Shown here in pieces: positions 9,059-18,228 of a DNA stretch of 50,819 bases (within the stretch, counting starts at the first letter, position 1; each line of letters starts with the position of its first letter). The translations under genes were made by a program, and so were the position numbers. The DNA lies in contig CAIYSZ010000050.1 in assembly GCA_903928965.1 (NCBI GenBank), forward strand, positions 1 through 50,819, written 5' to 3'. The notes beneath the pieces are model-generated. The model worked only from the letters and a program-made list of their open reading frames with translations, was not told the DNA's origin and did not search any database. This stretch comes from an uncultured Pseudomonadota bacterium. Lineage in GTDB: Bacteria > Pseudomonadota > Gammaproteobacteria > Methylococcales > Methylomonadaceae.

Positions 9059-9938
9059 TATTATAGTCGTCAAGTTGATCGAGATAGCGTTGCCGCGCGT
9101 TTTTGGCGTAGCTAAACGCCTGAAACAATTCGTCAGGCCGCCGTTCTTGCAGCATGCGCTCCAGCAGGCTCAGTTCGGCCCGGTATTCTTGCAACAAGGG
9201 TAGAATTTCCGCCCGGTTGGCCAGGGCGATGTCCACCCACATGGTCGGGTCGCTGGAAGCGATACGGCTAAAATCGCGAAACCCGCCGGCGGCGAACTTG
9301 AAAATCTCGCGCTGCTCATCCTGCCGGCCCAGCAAGCCGACCAGAGCGAAGGCCAACAAATGCGGCAAATGGCTGGTGGCGGCGAACACCGTATCATGAT
9401 GCGCCGGCGTCATGAGCGACACCCATGCCCCCATGGCTTGCCAGAAGGCTTGCACTTTTTGCAGCGCGCTAGGGTCGCTGCCGGCGTCAGGCGTGATAAT
9501 CAAACGCCGCTGTTGAAACAAATCGGCTTGCGCCGCCGCCGCGCCGCTACGTTCCGCGCCGGCGATAGGATGCGCGGCGATAAAATTGGCCGGCGCGCGG
9601 CCGAATACTTCAACCGCCGCCGCCAATACGCTGCCCTTGGCGCTGCACACGTCGGTGTAAACCGCCGTTTCAGACCAAAACGGCCGCAATTGGCGGAACA
9701 CCCCGGTCACCGCACCAACCGGAACTGCGATCAACACCAGGTCCGCGCCGGCCAGCGCCGGTTCCAGATCGGTGAAACAGGCGTCCACCACGCCCAATTC
9801 CAAAGCCGTTTGCAGATTCGGCGCATCCGCCTCGCGGCCATAGGCCACGATATTGGAACATAAACCGTTAGCCCGCGCGGCCAAAGCCACCGAGCCGCCG
9901 ATCAAGCCCGCGCCTATGATGCACAGCCGCTCAAACAC
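9030..9938 (-). CDS. tyrA: Prephenate dehydrogenase
   Basis: This is an NAD(P)-dependent oxidative decarboxylation of prephenate (or arogenate) in tyrosine synthesis. The Rossmann motif CIIGAGLIGGSVALAAR is at the N-terminus. FIAAHPIAGAERSG and the late GGFRDFSRIASSDPTMW stretch are family signatures. I chose the GTG whose first bases overlap the hisC stop by eight bases, because it gives the family-like start (M)FERLCIIGAG; an upstream TTG would add nine unlikely residues. The length becomes 302. Unlike the Pseudomonas arrangement, where this domain can be fused to AroA, here the two are separate overlapping genes. Confidence 0.94.
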   Translation of the reverse strand: MFERLCIIGAGLIGGSVALAARANGLCSNIVAYGREADAPNLQTALELGVVDACFTDLEPALAGADLVLIAVPVGAVTGVFRQLRPFWSETAVYTDVCSAKGSVLAAAVEVFGRAPANFIAAHPIAGAERSGAAAAQADLFQQRRLIITPDAGSDPSALQKVQAFWQAMGAWVSLMTPAHHDTVFAATSHLPHLLAFALVGLLGRQDEQREIFKFAAGGFRDFSRIASSDPTMWVDIALANRAEILPLLQEYRAELSLLERMLQERRPDELFQAFSYAKNARQRYLDQLDDYNNDHDSRNTV

Positions 9939-11034
9939 CCGCCAGCACCTGCCGCAAGGCCTCAATAAAGGTTTGGTTTTCTGCTTCCGTACCTATACTG
10001 ACGCGCACATACTCAGGCAAATCATAATTGGCCACCGGCCGCACGATCACACCCTTGCGCAGCAAGGCTTCATACACGGAAAACGCGCCTTCGCCCACCC
10101 GCACGGCGATGAAATTGCCGTGCGAGGGTATCCATTCCAACCCGAGTTCAGCGAAAGCCTCGGTTAATTGACGCATGCCGGCTTGGTTAAGCGCCAGGGT
10201 GCGTTGCAGAAAATCCGCGTCATCCAGCGCCGCCTCGGCCGCCGCCAAGGCCAAGTTGCTATTGTTAAACGGCTGCCGCACCCGGTTCAAAATATCCGCC
10301 AATTCCGGCGACGACACGCCGTAACCGATACGCAAACCAGCCAAACCATAGGCTTTTGAGAAGGTGCGGGTTACCAGCAAATTGGGGTAACGCTCCGGCC
10401 AATGCAAGGTCTCGGCGCGCAGTTCCGGAGCCACGAATTCATAATAAGCCTCGTCCAGCACGCAAATCACGTGTTCCGGCAACTCGGCGATAAACGCCTC
10501 CACTTCGCTCGGGCTTAGCAACACGCCGGTCGGATTGTTAGGGTTGGCGATAAACGCCAGCCGCGTGCGCTCATTGATCAAGGCGCGCATCGCCGCCAAA
10601 TCGTGACCGTAATCGCGCGCCGGAGCAATCCGCGCCACCGCCCCCGCCGCTTGGGTCAGAATCGGATACAAGGCGAAAGCGTGCCGCGCGAACACGGATT
10701 CGTGCTCGGGCGTCAAAAACGCCCGCGCCGCCAGCTCCAAAATCTCGCTGGAGCCGTTGCCCAGCGTAATTTGCCCCGGCTGAATGCTATGCTTGGCCGC
10801 CAAGGCCGCTTTCAATGAAAATCCGCCACCGTCAGGATAACGCGCTATGTCCGCGCTGGCGGCGGCAATAGCCGCCTTGGCCCGCTCGCCCAGTCCCAGG
10901 GGATTTTCATTCGACGCCAGCTTGACGATGTGAATCAAGCCTAGTTCGCGTTCCAATTCTTCTATCGGTTTTCCCGGCTGATACGGCGTCAAATGCCGCA
11001 CTCCGGCGGCGACAAGCGGTAAAAATCTATTCAT
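9931..11034 (-). CDS. hisC: Histidinol-phosphate/aromatic aminotransferase
   Basis: This is a 367-residue class I/II PLP aminotransferase. The N-terminus LTPYQPGKPIEELERELG, the ASNENPLGL segment and the PLP-lysine motif TFSKAYGLAGLRIGYG near residue 225 are typical of HisC. Its place between pheA and tyrA in the cluster suggests it serves as the aromatic aminotransferase (hisC2/hisH-like) as well as, or instead of, histidine synthesis; that is inferred from context. It is the first gene of the run that follows the inserted toxin-antitoxin pair. Confidence 0.93.
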   Translation of the reverse strand: MNRFLPLVAAGVRHLTPYQPGKPIEELERELGLIHIVKLASNENPLGLGERAKAAIAAASADIARYPDGGGFSLKAALAAKHSIQPGQITLGNGSSEILELAARAFLTPEHESVFARHAFALYPILTQAAGAVARIAPARDYGHDLAAMRALINERTRLAFIANPNNPTGVLLSPSEVEAFIAELPEHVICVLDEAYYEFVAPELRAETLHWPERYPNLLVTRTFSKAYGLAGLRIGYGVSSPELADILNRVRQPFNNSNLALAAAEAALDDADFLQRTLALNQAGMRQLTEAFAELGLEWIPSHGNFIAVRVGEGAFSVYEALLRKGVIVRPVANYDLPEYVRVSIGTEAENQTFIEALRQVLAGV

Positions 11035-11273
11035 GCGGATGATTGATATGTAGAAATGCGCGCCCTAAACTTCCAAAGTTTACACAAAACACCCCCCAAA
11101 AGCAACTCAAAAAGGGGCTCAGAGTTAATTAGTAACATGTGAAGAACAAATAGAAGAAATTCGTCGCGCTGGTCGATATCATATTCAAGCACATACTGCA
11201 ACCACATCGCGTGGGGCTTATGCTCACTAATATGCAACGAGAAACTCTTTTAGCCGAAGCCTAGCCGGTGGAT
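11035..11273. other. Gene-free spacer next to the ParE toxin
   Basis: This stretch is AT-richer than the flanking genes. A 68-codon minus-strand frame exists but shows no recognisable motif or ribosome site. I see no supportable gene; it is probably part of the sequence brought in with the toxin-antitoxin pair. Confidence 0.4.
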
Positions 11274-11573
11274 TTATTCTCGCTCGTTTTCCAATGAGTG
11301 CCAAACTCTTAATATTATTGGAATAACGCCGTCTAATCGGTATCTTATGACATAACCGCGCTTCCCGAAGGGAACAAACACTTCACGGTCTTGACGACCT
11401 TCTAACTTTTTGCCCAAAGCTGGAAAATTTACTAAAGAAATGGCGGTTTTTCTAATTGCTTGAACTGAACGCTTTGCCGCCTCTGGATTTTCTGATTTAA
11501 TAAAACGATATAATCGGTTTAGATCGCGTTGCGCCGCCGGCGACCATATTAAATCAATTCCGGGTTTGGACAT
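11274..11573 (-). CDS. ParE/RelE-family toxin
   Basis: This is a 99-residue toxin-like protein of the ParE/RelE superfamily. Diagnostic elements are the N-terminal strand IDLIWSPAAQRDLNRLYRFI, a central SVQAIRKTAISLVNFPALGKKL helix-loop, and the C-terminal strands FVPFGKRGYVIRYRLDGVIPIILRVWHSLENERE. ParE toxins inhibit gyrase and RelE toxins cleave mRNA; the sequence fits ParE better. Its start overlaps the end of the antitoxin gene by 25 bases, so the antitoxin is made first. It lies in a block inserted between pheA and hisC. Confidence 0.88.
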   Translation of the reverse strand: MSKPGIDLIWSPAAQRDLNRLYRFIKSENPEAAKRSVQAIRKTAISLVNFPALGKKLEGRQDREVFVPFGKRGYVIRYRLDGVIPIILRVWHSLENERE

Positions 11574-11830
11574 TCAGTATCCTTACCAGCTTCTAGGTCA
11601 TCAAACCATGCCAACATTGCTTCATGTGTAACGCCTTTTCCCGTTAGCCTGTATTCTTCCCAAGCTGCATCGGCTTCACGGTTACGCGCTTCAAAGGCTT
11701 CCTCTTTTTCAATATATTCCATAATAGCTTCCCGCAACAACCAATGCGGTGAACGCTGCTTTATTTTCTCTAGTGACTTTAAACGCTCCCGCGTTGCTTC
11801 GTCTAGCTTTACTCCTATTGTTACATTCAT
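11549..11830 (-). CDS. Ribbon-helix-helix antitoxin (CopG/ParD-like)
   Basis: This is a 93-residue protein. The N-terminal MNVTIGVKLDEATRERLKSLEKIKQRSPHWLLREAIMEYIEKEE is a ribbon-helix-helix DNA-binding domain, and the acidic C-terminus is the likely toxin-binding arm. I start at the ATG preceded by AGAGGTC; an upstream in-frame TTG would add five residues. It is the first gene of the pair and overlaps the toxin gene. A 17-base palindrome directly upstream is the likely autoregulatory operator. Confidence 0.88.
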   Translation of the reverse strand: MNVTIGVKLDEATRERLKSLEKIKQRSPHWLLREAIMEYIEKEEAFEARNREADAAWEEYRLTGKGVTHEAMLAWFDDLEAGKDTECPNPELI

Positions 11831-11846
11831 AAAGACCTCTTTCAAC

Positions 11847-11895
11847 GTTGCAATTGTTGCAACTTATTTCTACCATGCCTTACCAATTACCTCAA
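11847..11895 (-). promoter_or_regulatory. Promoter and operator of the ParE/RHH pair
   Basis: On the minus strand TTGAGG and TAGAAA are spaced by 17 bases. Immediately downstream lies GTTGCAATTGTTGCAAC, a palindrome with 7-base arms that ends 16 bases before the antitoxin start. The position fits repression by the ribbon-helix-helix protein. Confidence 0.55.
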
Positions 11896-11970
11896 CTATT
11901 TTCACGCCGGGGGCGTGTTCATAAACCTGGCGTGGTGCAAGGACGGCGTGTTTTGCGGATGCAGACCGCC

Positions 11971-13056
11971 CTAAAACACCGCCCGCGGATAAGACCCCAA
12001 CACCCTTAAATACCGCACCTGCAAACGCAAATCCTCCAACGCCCGCGCAACCTGCGCGTCATCCTGGTGCCCTTCTATGTCTATGAAAAACACGTATTCC
12101 CACAGCCGCTGTCGCGAGGGGCGGGATTCTATGTGCATCATGCTGATGCCGTATTCGTTGAATGGCGCTAGTATGCGATATAACGCGCCGGGTTGGTTGT
12201 CGGCGGAGAGTAACAGAGAGGTTTTGTCGGCCCCGGTGGCTTGCGGTTGCTGCCGGCCGATGATGATAAAGCGGGTGGTGTTGTTGGCCTCATCTTCAAT
12301 ATGGCTGGCCAGCACGCTTAGGCCATACACTTCCGCCGCCGCCGCGCCGGCGATGGCGGCCATGCCGGGCTCTTGCGCCGCAAGGCGCGCGGCCTCGGCG
12401 TTGCTGCTGACGGCGACGCAATTGACGCCGGGCAGGTTTTGCCGCAGCCAGCCGCGGCATTGCGCCAGCGATTGCTGGTGCGAATACACGCCTTGTATCC
12501 GGCTCAAGGCGTCCACATTGCCCAGCAGGTGCTGGCGGATGCGTATCTCTACCTCGCCGCAGATATTCAGCTCCGAGTCCATGAATCGGTCCAGGGTGTG
12601 GGCGATGACGCCTTCGGTGGAGTTTTCCACCGGCGCCACGCCGAATTGGCATAGCCCGGTGTCCACCGCGTGAAAAATATCGCCGATGGCGGACACCGGC
12701 ACGGCATTCACGGCGTGGCCGAAATGCTTTTGCAGCGCCTGCTGGCTAAAAGTGCCGCTCGGCCCTAAAAAAGCCACTTCCAGCGGCCTTTCCAAGGCCA
12801 GACAAGCCGACATGATTTCCCGGAACAGAAACATGGCCGATTCGTCTCCCAGCGGCCCCGCGTTCAGTTCCTTGATGCGGCGCAACACCAGGGCCTCGCG
12901 GTCCGGACGGTAAAAACTCCCGCTTTCGCCGGCCGCCAATTTAGTGCGCGCCACTTCCAGCGCGCACTCAGCGCGCTGGTTCATCAGTTCCAGAATTTGC
13001 CGGTCTATGCCGTCTATGCGCGCGCGCAAGTCGGAGAGCGGGATAATATCGGCCAT
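11971..13056 (-). CDS. pheA: Bifunctional chorismate mutase / prephenate dehydratase (P-protein)
   Basis: This is a 361-residue enzyme converting chorismate to prephenate and then phenylpyruvate. Residues 1-90 are an AroQ mutase domain (LRARIDGIDRQILELMNQRAECALEVARTK). Residues 92-270 form the dehydratase, with FLGPSGTFSQQAL, GVAPVENSTEGVI and NTTRFIIIG. Residues of about 275-350 form an ACT domain containing MMHIESRPSRQRLWEY; the ESRP motif mediates phenylalanine feedback inhibition in the family. It starts 6 bases after the serC stop, so it is co-transcribed with serC. The downstream gene in related genomes is hisC, but here a toxin-antitoxin pair intervenes. Confidence 0.97.
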   Translation of the reverse strand: MADIIPLSDLRARIDGIDRQILELMNQRAECALEVARTKLAAGESGSFYRPDREALVLRRIKELNAGPLGDESAMFLFREIMSACLALERPLEVAFLGPSGTFSQQALQKHFGHAVNAVPVSAIGDIFHAVDTGLCQFGVAPVENSTEGVIAHTLDRFMDSELNICGEVEIRIRQHLLGNVDALSRIQGVYSHQQSLAQCRGWLRQNLPGVNCVAVSSNAEAARLAAQEPGMAAIAGAAAAEVYGLSVLASHIEDEANNTTRFIIIGRQQPQATGADKTSLLLSADNQPGALYRILAPFNEYGISMMHIESRPSRQRLWEYVFFIDIEGHQDDAQVARALEDLRLQVRYLRVLGSYPRAVF

Positions 13057-13062
13057 GGCGGA

Positions 13063-14142
13063 TTAATGCGTGCGCTCGAATTCCGCCATGAAGGCGATCA
13101 AGGCATCCACCCCCGCCTCCGGCATGGCGTTGTAAATACTGGCGCGCATGCCGCCAACCGAACGATGGCCTTGCAAGCCGCTCAGACCGTTGGCCTCGGC
13201 CTTGCTTAAAAATTCGGCGTCCAAGGCGGCGTCGCGCAATACGAACGGCACGTTCATGCGCGAGCGGCAGTTCTTATGCACCGGATTGCTATAAAGACTA
13301 GAACTGTCGATGGCTTGATACAATTTTTGCGCCTTAGCGATATTCACTTGCTCTATTGCCGCCACGCCGCCTTGCCGCTTTAGCCACTGCAACACCAAAC
13401 CCAGCAAATACCAGTTATAGGTCGGCGGCGTGTTCAGCATGGATTCGCTTTTGGCCTGCAAGGCGTAATCGAACACCGCCGGCGTGTCCGGCCGGGCATG
13501 GCCCAGCAAATCCTCGCGCACAATGACCACCGTCACCCCGGCCGGCCCCATGTTCTTTTGCGCGCCGGCGTAAATCAATCCGAATCGGCTAACGTCAACC
13601 GGGCGCGACAAAATGTTGGACGACATATCGCACACCAGCGGCAGGCCGCCGGATTCGGGAATAAAGTCGAACTCGACGCCGTTAATCGTCTCGTTGGATG
13701 TGTAATGCAAATAAGCGCTGTCGGCTGAGATATCCCAGCCGGCTGGTTCGGGAATGCGGGTGAATTTGTCGGCCTCGGCGCTGGCGGCGAGGTGCACGCG
13801 GCAATACTTGGCCGCTTCCTTAATCGCGCTACTGGACCAAGAACCGGTATTCACATAGCTGGCGACGGTGCGCCCGGCCAGCAGATTGTGCGGAATCATG
13901 GCGAATTGCGCCGTGGCCCCGGCTTGCAAAAACAACACCTGATAGTGGCTAGGCGCCTGCATCAGCTCGATAAAATCAGTTTTCATGCGCGCGGCGATGT
14001 GCATGAAATCCTTGCCGCGGTGACTCATTTCCATCACCGACATACCGCTAGCGCCGTATTCCAGCATTTCATCCCTGGCTTGGGCCAGTACTTCTTCCGG
14101 CAAGGCGGAAGGTCCGGCGCTGAAATTATAGATTCTAGACAT
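13063..14142 (-). CDS. serC: Phosphoserine aminotransferase
   Basis: This is a 359-residue class V PLP aminotransferase making O-phosphoserine for serine and (via 4-phosphohydroxythreonine) pyridoxal phosphate. The start YNFSAGPSALPEEVL is diagnostic, and YAGAQKNMGPAG carries the PLP lysine near residue 195. CDMSSNILSRPVDVSRFG precedes it as expected. It follows gyrA after 27 bases on the same strand and precedes pheA closely, which is the standard gyrA-serC-pheA order of many Gammaproteobacteria. Confidence 0.97.
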   Translation of the reverse strand: MSRIYNFSAGPSALPEEVLAQARDEMLEYGASGMSVMEMSHRGKDFMHIAARMKTDFIELMQAPSHYQVLFLQAGATAQFAMIPHNLLAGRTVASYVNTGSWSSSAIKEAAKYCRVHLAASAEADKFTRIPEPAGWDISADSAYLHYTSNETINGVEFDFIPESGGLPLVCDMSSNILSRPVDVSRFGLIYAGAQKNMGPAGVTVVIVREDLLGHARPDTPAVFDYALQAKSESMLNTPPTYNWYLLGLVLQWLKRQGGVAAIEQVNIAKAQKLYQAIDSSSLYSNPVHKNCRSRMNVPFVLRDAALDAEFLSKAEANGLSGLQGHRSVGGMRASIYNAMPEAGVDALIAFMAEFERTH

Positions 14143-14169
14143 GATTCCTCTTCACTATAAGGATTCTAA

Positions 14170-16800
14170 TTAAGGCGCGTCATCCGGCGCGCCGTCGACG
14201 TTGGTTTCGTTTTCGTTGGTTTCGTTTTCATTGATCTCGTTCTCGGCGGCCTCGTCAATTTCATCGGACTCCTCGTCCAGGCCTTCAATCCGATCCACGC
14301 CGACCACTTTTTCGCCTTTGTCCAAGCGTATCACCATCACGCCTTGCGTATTGCGGCCGACCACGGAAATTTCATTGACGCGGGTGCGCACCAAGATGCC
14401 GCCGTTGGTGATCAGCATGATTTCGTCTTGATCGTTGACCAATACCGCGCCCACCACCGCGCCGTTGCGCTCGGACGTCTGTATCGCGATCAAACCCTGG
14501 CCGCCGCGCCGGTGTTGAGTAAATTCCTCCAACTTGGTACGCTTGCCGTAACCGTTTTCGGTGACGTTCAATACCGTGCCTTCGCTGGCGATAATTAAAG
14601 ATATCACGCTCTGACCGTCTTGCAAGCGGATGCCGCGCACGCCGGCCGCGCCGCGCCCCATGGAGCGGACGTCGGTTTCGTTGAAACACACCGCCTTGCC
14701 GTCGCTGCTGAACAGCAATACGTTTTGTTGACCGTCGGTAATCGCCACCCCCACCAGGGCGTCGTTCTCGCTCAGGTCTATGGCGATCTTACCGTTGCTG
14801 CGCTGGCGCTCAAATTCGACCAGCGGGGTTTTCTTGACCACGCCGGAAGCAGTGGCCATGAACACGAATTTATCCTCGCTATATTCACGCACCCGCAACA
14901 TGGCGTTGATTTTTTCGCCCTCTTCCAACGGCAGCAAATTGACGAACGGCTTGCCCGACGACGCCCGGCTGGCTACCGGCAAATTAAACACCCGCAGCCA
15001 ATACACCTTGCCGCGCGAGGAAAAGCACAAAATGGTGTCATGGGTATTGGCGATAATCAGTTTTTCGATAAAATCGTTTTCCTTGGTGGCGGTGGCGGAT
15101 TTGCCGCGGCCGCCGCGTTTTTGGGCCCGGTAATCGGTCAGCGGCTGGGTTTTAACATAGCCCTCGTGCGACATGGTAACCACCATGTGCTCCTCGGTGA
15201 TTAAATCCTCGTCCGACAAATTGGAATAATCCATCACGATTTCCGTGCGCCGCGCGTCGGAATATTGGTTTTTGATGTCGGTCAATTCCTCGCGGATCAC
15301 CTCCATCAGGCGTTCGTCGCTGCCCAAAATCAGCAAATAGCCGTCAATTTGCAATAACAATTCCTTGTATTCATTGACAATTTTCTCCTGTTCCAAGCCG
15401 GTCAAACGATGCAGGCGCAAGTCCAGTATCGCTTGCGCTTGGGTTTCGGACAAGCGGTACTGGCCGTTGAACAAGCCGAATTCAGCGCCCAAATCCTCCG
15501 GCCGCGAGCGCTCGGCGTCCGCGCGCTCCAGCAAGGCGTTGACCAGACCGGCCTCCCAGGTGCGCGCCAGCAGGCCTTCCTTGGCCTCCTGCGGATTGGG
15601 CGAGGTCTTGATCAACTCGATCATGGCGTCGATATTGGCCAAGGCCACCGCCAGGCCTTCTAAAATATGCGCCCGTTCGCGCGCCTTGCGCAAATTGTAC
15701 AAAGTGCGCCGGGTAACGATTTCGCGCCGGTGGTTGATGAAGGCGCACAAAATTTCTTTTAGCGTCATGCAGCGCGGGCGGCCGTCGTCCAACGCCACCA
15801 TATTGATGCCGAACACGGTTTGCAACTGGGTTTGCTTGTACAAATTATTCAGCACGACGTCCGGCGACTCGCCGCGGCGCAGTTCCACCACCATGCGCAT
15901 GCCGTCCTTGTCGGATTCGTCGCGCAAGGCGGAAATGCCCTCTAGTTTGCCTTCCTTGACCAGCTCGGCGATTTTCTCCAACAAACGCGCCTTGTTGACT
16001 TGATAGGGCAATTCAGTGGTAATGATGGCTTGGCGGCCGCTGTCGCCGATATCCTCAAAATGGCTGCGCCCGCGCAAATGAATCCGCCCGCGCCCGGTGG
16101 CGTAGGCCTCGGCGATGCCGGAAGCGCCGTTGATGATGCCGGCGGTGGGAAAATCCGGGCCGGGGATGATGCGCATTAATTCCGGCAGGGTGATATCTGG
16201 ATTGTCAATCAAGGCCAAGCAAGCGCTAACGACTTCCGCCAAGTTGTGCGGCGGAATATTGGTGGCCATGCCGACGGCGATGCCGGACGAACCGTTGATC
16301 AGCAATACCGGCACTCGAGTCGGCAGCACCGCCGGCTCGGATTCAGACTCGTCGTAGTTGGCGACGAAATCGACGGTTTCCTTGTCCAGATCGGCCAATA
16401 ATTCATGCGCGATGCGCGACATGCGCACCTCGGTGTACCGCATCGCCGCCGGCGAGTCGCCGTCCACGGAGCCGAAGTTGCCCTGGCCGTCGATCAGCAT
16501 GTAACGCAAGGAAAACGGCTGCGCCATGCGCACGATGGTGTCGTACACCGCCGTGTCGCCGTGCGGGTGGTATTTACCGATCACGTCGCCGACCACCCTA
16601 GCCGATTTTTTATACGGCTTGTTCCAATCGTTGCCCAGTTCGCTCATGGCGAACAGCACGCGCCGGTGCACCGGTTTCAGGCCGTCGCGCACGTCGGGCA
16701 AGGCCCGGCCCACGATTACGCTCATGGCGTAATCCAGATACGACTGTTTCATCTCGTCTTCGAGATTGACCGGAAAAATTTCTTTGGCGAAGTCTGACAT
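14170..16800 (-). CDS. gyrA: DNA gyrase subunit A
   Basis: This is an 876-residue type II topoisomerase subunit. The catalytic tyrosine is Y122 in [12 protein letters not shown]. The quinolone-determining stretch reads [17 protein letters not shown], i.e. T83 and D87 in E. coli numbering; Thr at 83 is also wild type in Pseudomonas, so this is not evidence of a resistance mutation. The C-terminal beta-pinwheel repeats include the GyrA-box-like QKRGGRGKS. The last 35 residues are acidic and repetitive ([11 protein letters not shown]), encoded by a near-tandem microsatellite. A gap of 347 bases lies upstream. Confidence 0.98.
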   Translation of the reverse strand: MSDFAKEIFPVNLEDEMKQSYLDYAMSVIVGRALPDVRDGLKPVHRRVLFAMSELGNDWNKPYKKSARVVGDVIGKYHPHGDTAVYDTIVRMAQPFSLRYMLIDGQGNFGSVDGDSPAAMRYTEVRMSRIAHELLADLDKETVDFVANYDESESEPAVLPTRVPVLLINGSSGIAVGMATNIPPHNLAEVVSACLALIDNPDITLPELMRIIPGPDFPTAGIINGASGIAEAYATGRGRIHLRGRSHFEDIGDSGRQAIITTELPYQVNKARLLEKIAELVKEGKLEGISALRDESDKDGMRMVVELRRGESPDVVLNNLYKQTQLQTVFGINMVALDDGRPRCMTLKEILCAFINHRREIVTRRTLYNLRKARERAHILEGLAVALANIDAMIELIKTSPNPQEAKEGLLARTWEAGLVNALLERADAERSRPEDLGAEFGLFNGQYRLSETQAQAILDLRLHRLTGLEQEKIVNEYKELLLQIDGYLLILGSDERLMEVIREELTDIKNQYSDARRTEIVMDYSNLSDEDLITEEHMVVTMSHEGYVKTQPLTDYRAQKRGGRGKSATATKENDFIEKLIIANTHDTILCFSSRGKVYWLRVFNLPVASRASSGKPFVNLLPLEEGEKINAMLRVREYSEDKFVFMATASGVVKKTPLVEFERQRSNGKIAIDLSENDALVGVAITDGQQNVLLFSSDGKAVCFNETDVRSMGRGAAGVRGIRLQDGQSVISLIIASEGTVLNVTENGYGKRTKLEEFTQHRRGGQGLIAIQTSERNGAVVGAVLVNDQDEIMLITNGGILVRTRVNEISVVGRNTQGVMVIRLDKGEKVVGVDRIEGLDEESDEIDEAAENEINENETNENETNVDGAPDDAP

Positions 16801-17147
16801 GTGTCCGTGGTTTCCATGCGCCGCCTATGCCTAGACGGAGTTCATTTAACGCAAGCCGTAGTACGCGAACACCCTGCGGAAACAGCTTGTAAACGACTAT
16901 TGTAACAAACCGGGCCCGTTTCGTGGCGAACTAGGCGCGTCGCGGCGGGAATTCCTTTAAAAAATAAAGGCGAATCCGCCTCTGACAGAGCTGCGAGTGC
17001 GCCACGCGCATTGGACTGGTAATGATAGTATGCTGACTCCTTACGACAGGGCCTATGCTTACGCATACATTGATTCAATGTTTATGCCATTAGGAAAAGC
17101 CGATTACAGCGTTTACGTTTGGCCAACGGTATCCGGCGAAAGCGGCG
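16801..17147. other. Intergenic region upstream of gyrA
   Basis: I see no gene here. It should contain the gyrA promoter on the minus strand, but no convincing -35/-10 pair stands out. A small hairpin (CCTTTA/TAAAGG) lies near 16956-16972. On the other side the endolysin gene ends pointing away from gyrA's start. Confidence 0.4.
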
Positions 17148-17930
17148 TTATACCACCAGCGCCGCCCGCGTAGCCGTGTCGGCGATGCCGGTGGCTGGAA
17201 GGCCGGAGCCGCCTTGATAATGCCAAAGCGCCAACAAGGTCTGAAAGCCGAACGCCCCATCCGCATTGATATGCAGCGCAGTTTGTAGTTTTTCCACAGC
17301 AGCCCCGGAATCGCCCTTGATGAGGGCGTCGCTCATAAGCCCTTCGCCCCGCAAGCCGATGGCGAACAGCGCGGCTTCCGCTAGGCGTCGCCCCGGCAGA
17401 TTAGACGCGGTGGGCGTGCCCGGCCAAAGCCGCGTCATGGCCGCTATTTGGTTAACAATATCAATCCAGGCCGCGCGCCCGGCGGCTAGATTATTATGAA
17501 TTGCTTGCATTTCGACGCGTCGCGGACCTGTAAGCTCAGTGCCGCGATTGTAAACCAAGGATACTAGCGCGCCAAAACTATCCGCGGGCAGCAGATCCGA
17601 ACCCGGAAACCCCTCTAATGTAGTGTTTATTTCTCGCGGTAAGGTGTAGTTTTTGAAAACGGCTTCGGCGGCGTCCGCTGGAATGACGATATCCGCCGCG
17701 CTGGCCAGCGCGGCTTGGGCAGCCGCGCCGGTCTTACCCTTGGTTTGCTCCAACCGCGCCAGGTCGTTGGAGGAGAGATAAGCCGTCCACGCGGAAAGGC
17801 TAGCGGGGTCCGCTCCAATGTCGCAGCCATAGCCTAAGGTAACGCCGCTAGCGCCACCCGGCCATTCCGGCCTTGGGGGACAACCTTCAAAGCTTTTTAA
17901 GAGGTTGATTGTGACTTCGTTAACTTGCAT
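17148..17930 (-). CDS. Endolysin-like lysozyme with C-terminal peptidoglycan-binding domain
   Basis: This is a 260-residue protein with no signal peptide. The N-terminal domain resembles phage-type (GH24-like) lysozymes: an acidic residue E15 in LLKSFEGC, then GVTLGYGCDIGA about 20 residues later, then FGALVSLVYNRGTEL, which recalls the ALVSF-N-G motif of the family. The last 70 residues (LIKGDSGAAVEKLQTALHINADGAFGFQTLLALW) are a peptidoglycan_binding_1 domain. I start at the ATG preceded by TTGAGGAGCG. No holin, spanin or other phage gene is adjacent, so it is either a domesticated lysin or a remnant. Muralytic activity is inferred. Confidence 0.78.
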   Translation of the reverse strand: MQVNEVTINLLKSFEGCPPRPEWPGGASGVTLGYGCDIGADPASLSAWTAYLSSNDLARLEQTKGKTGAAAQAALASAADIVIPADAAEAVFKNYTLPREINTTLEGFPGSDLLPADSFGALVSLVYNRGTELTGPRRVEMQAIHNNLAAGRAAWIDIVNQIAAMTRLWPGTPTASNLPGRRLAEAALFAIGLRGEGLMSDALIKGDSGAAVEKLQTALHINADGAFGFQTLLALWHYQGGSGLPATGIADTATRAALVV

Positions 17931-18149
17931 AGTAGCGCTCCTCAAGCGATTTGATTTTAACACCATACCTACCGTTTTGCTGAGTCACCCTATATATGGC
18001 AAAACACCAACGCCATTGAACCAGCGTCATTCAAGCGCCACATGCTCCTCGGGCTTAAAGAGCGGCCATTGAATTTTTGCGACAATCGCCGCCAGATAGG
18101 CCACGGCGCCACATCCGCTCGCAAACATTTCTGAATTGTCCGCATAAAC

Positions 18150-18175
18150 AGTACACCATGAATTCATGGTGTACT
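18150..18175. promoter_or_regulatory. Perfect 26-bp palindrome upstream of dusA
   Basis: The sequence reads AGTACACCATGAA on each strand, with no spacer and an EcoRI-type GAATTC centre. It lies 53 bases before the dusA start. A repressor operator or an unusual cruciform are the simplest readings. The rest of the 298-base gap between the lysozyme and dusA contains no gene I can support. Confidence 0.6.
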
Positions 18176-18228
18176 ATTATCGTGCCAATCATTGAAATTT
18201 GCAAACTTTCAAACTCTTTCGCTAACCC

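Noticed and set aside
11031-11237. A 68-codon minus-strand frame between hisC and the ParE toxin
   Set aside because: It has no ribosome site and no recognisable family, and it overlaps the hisC start; described as a gene-free spacer instead.
14340-16800. Quinolone resistance substitution in GyrA (Thr at position 83)
   Set aside because: Thr83 is wild type in other Gammaproteobacteria such as Pseudomonas, so it is not evidence of selection.
16842-17078. A 78-codon frame upstream of gyrA
   Set aside because: It lies in the expected promoter region, has biased composition and no ribosome site.
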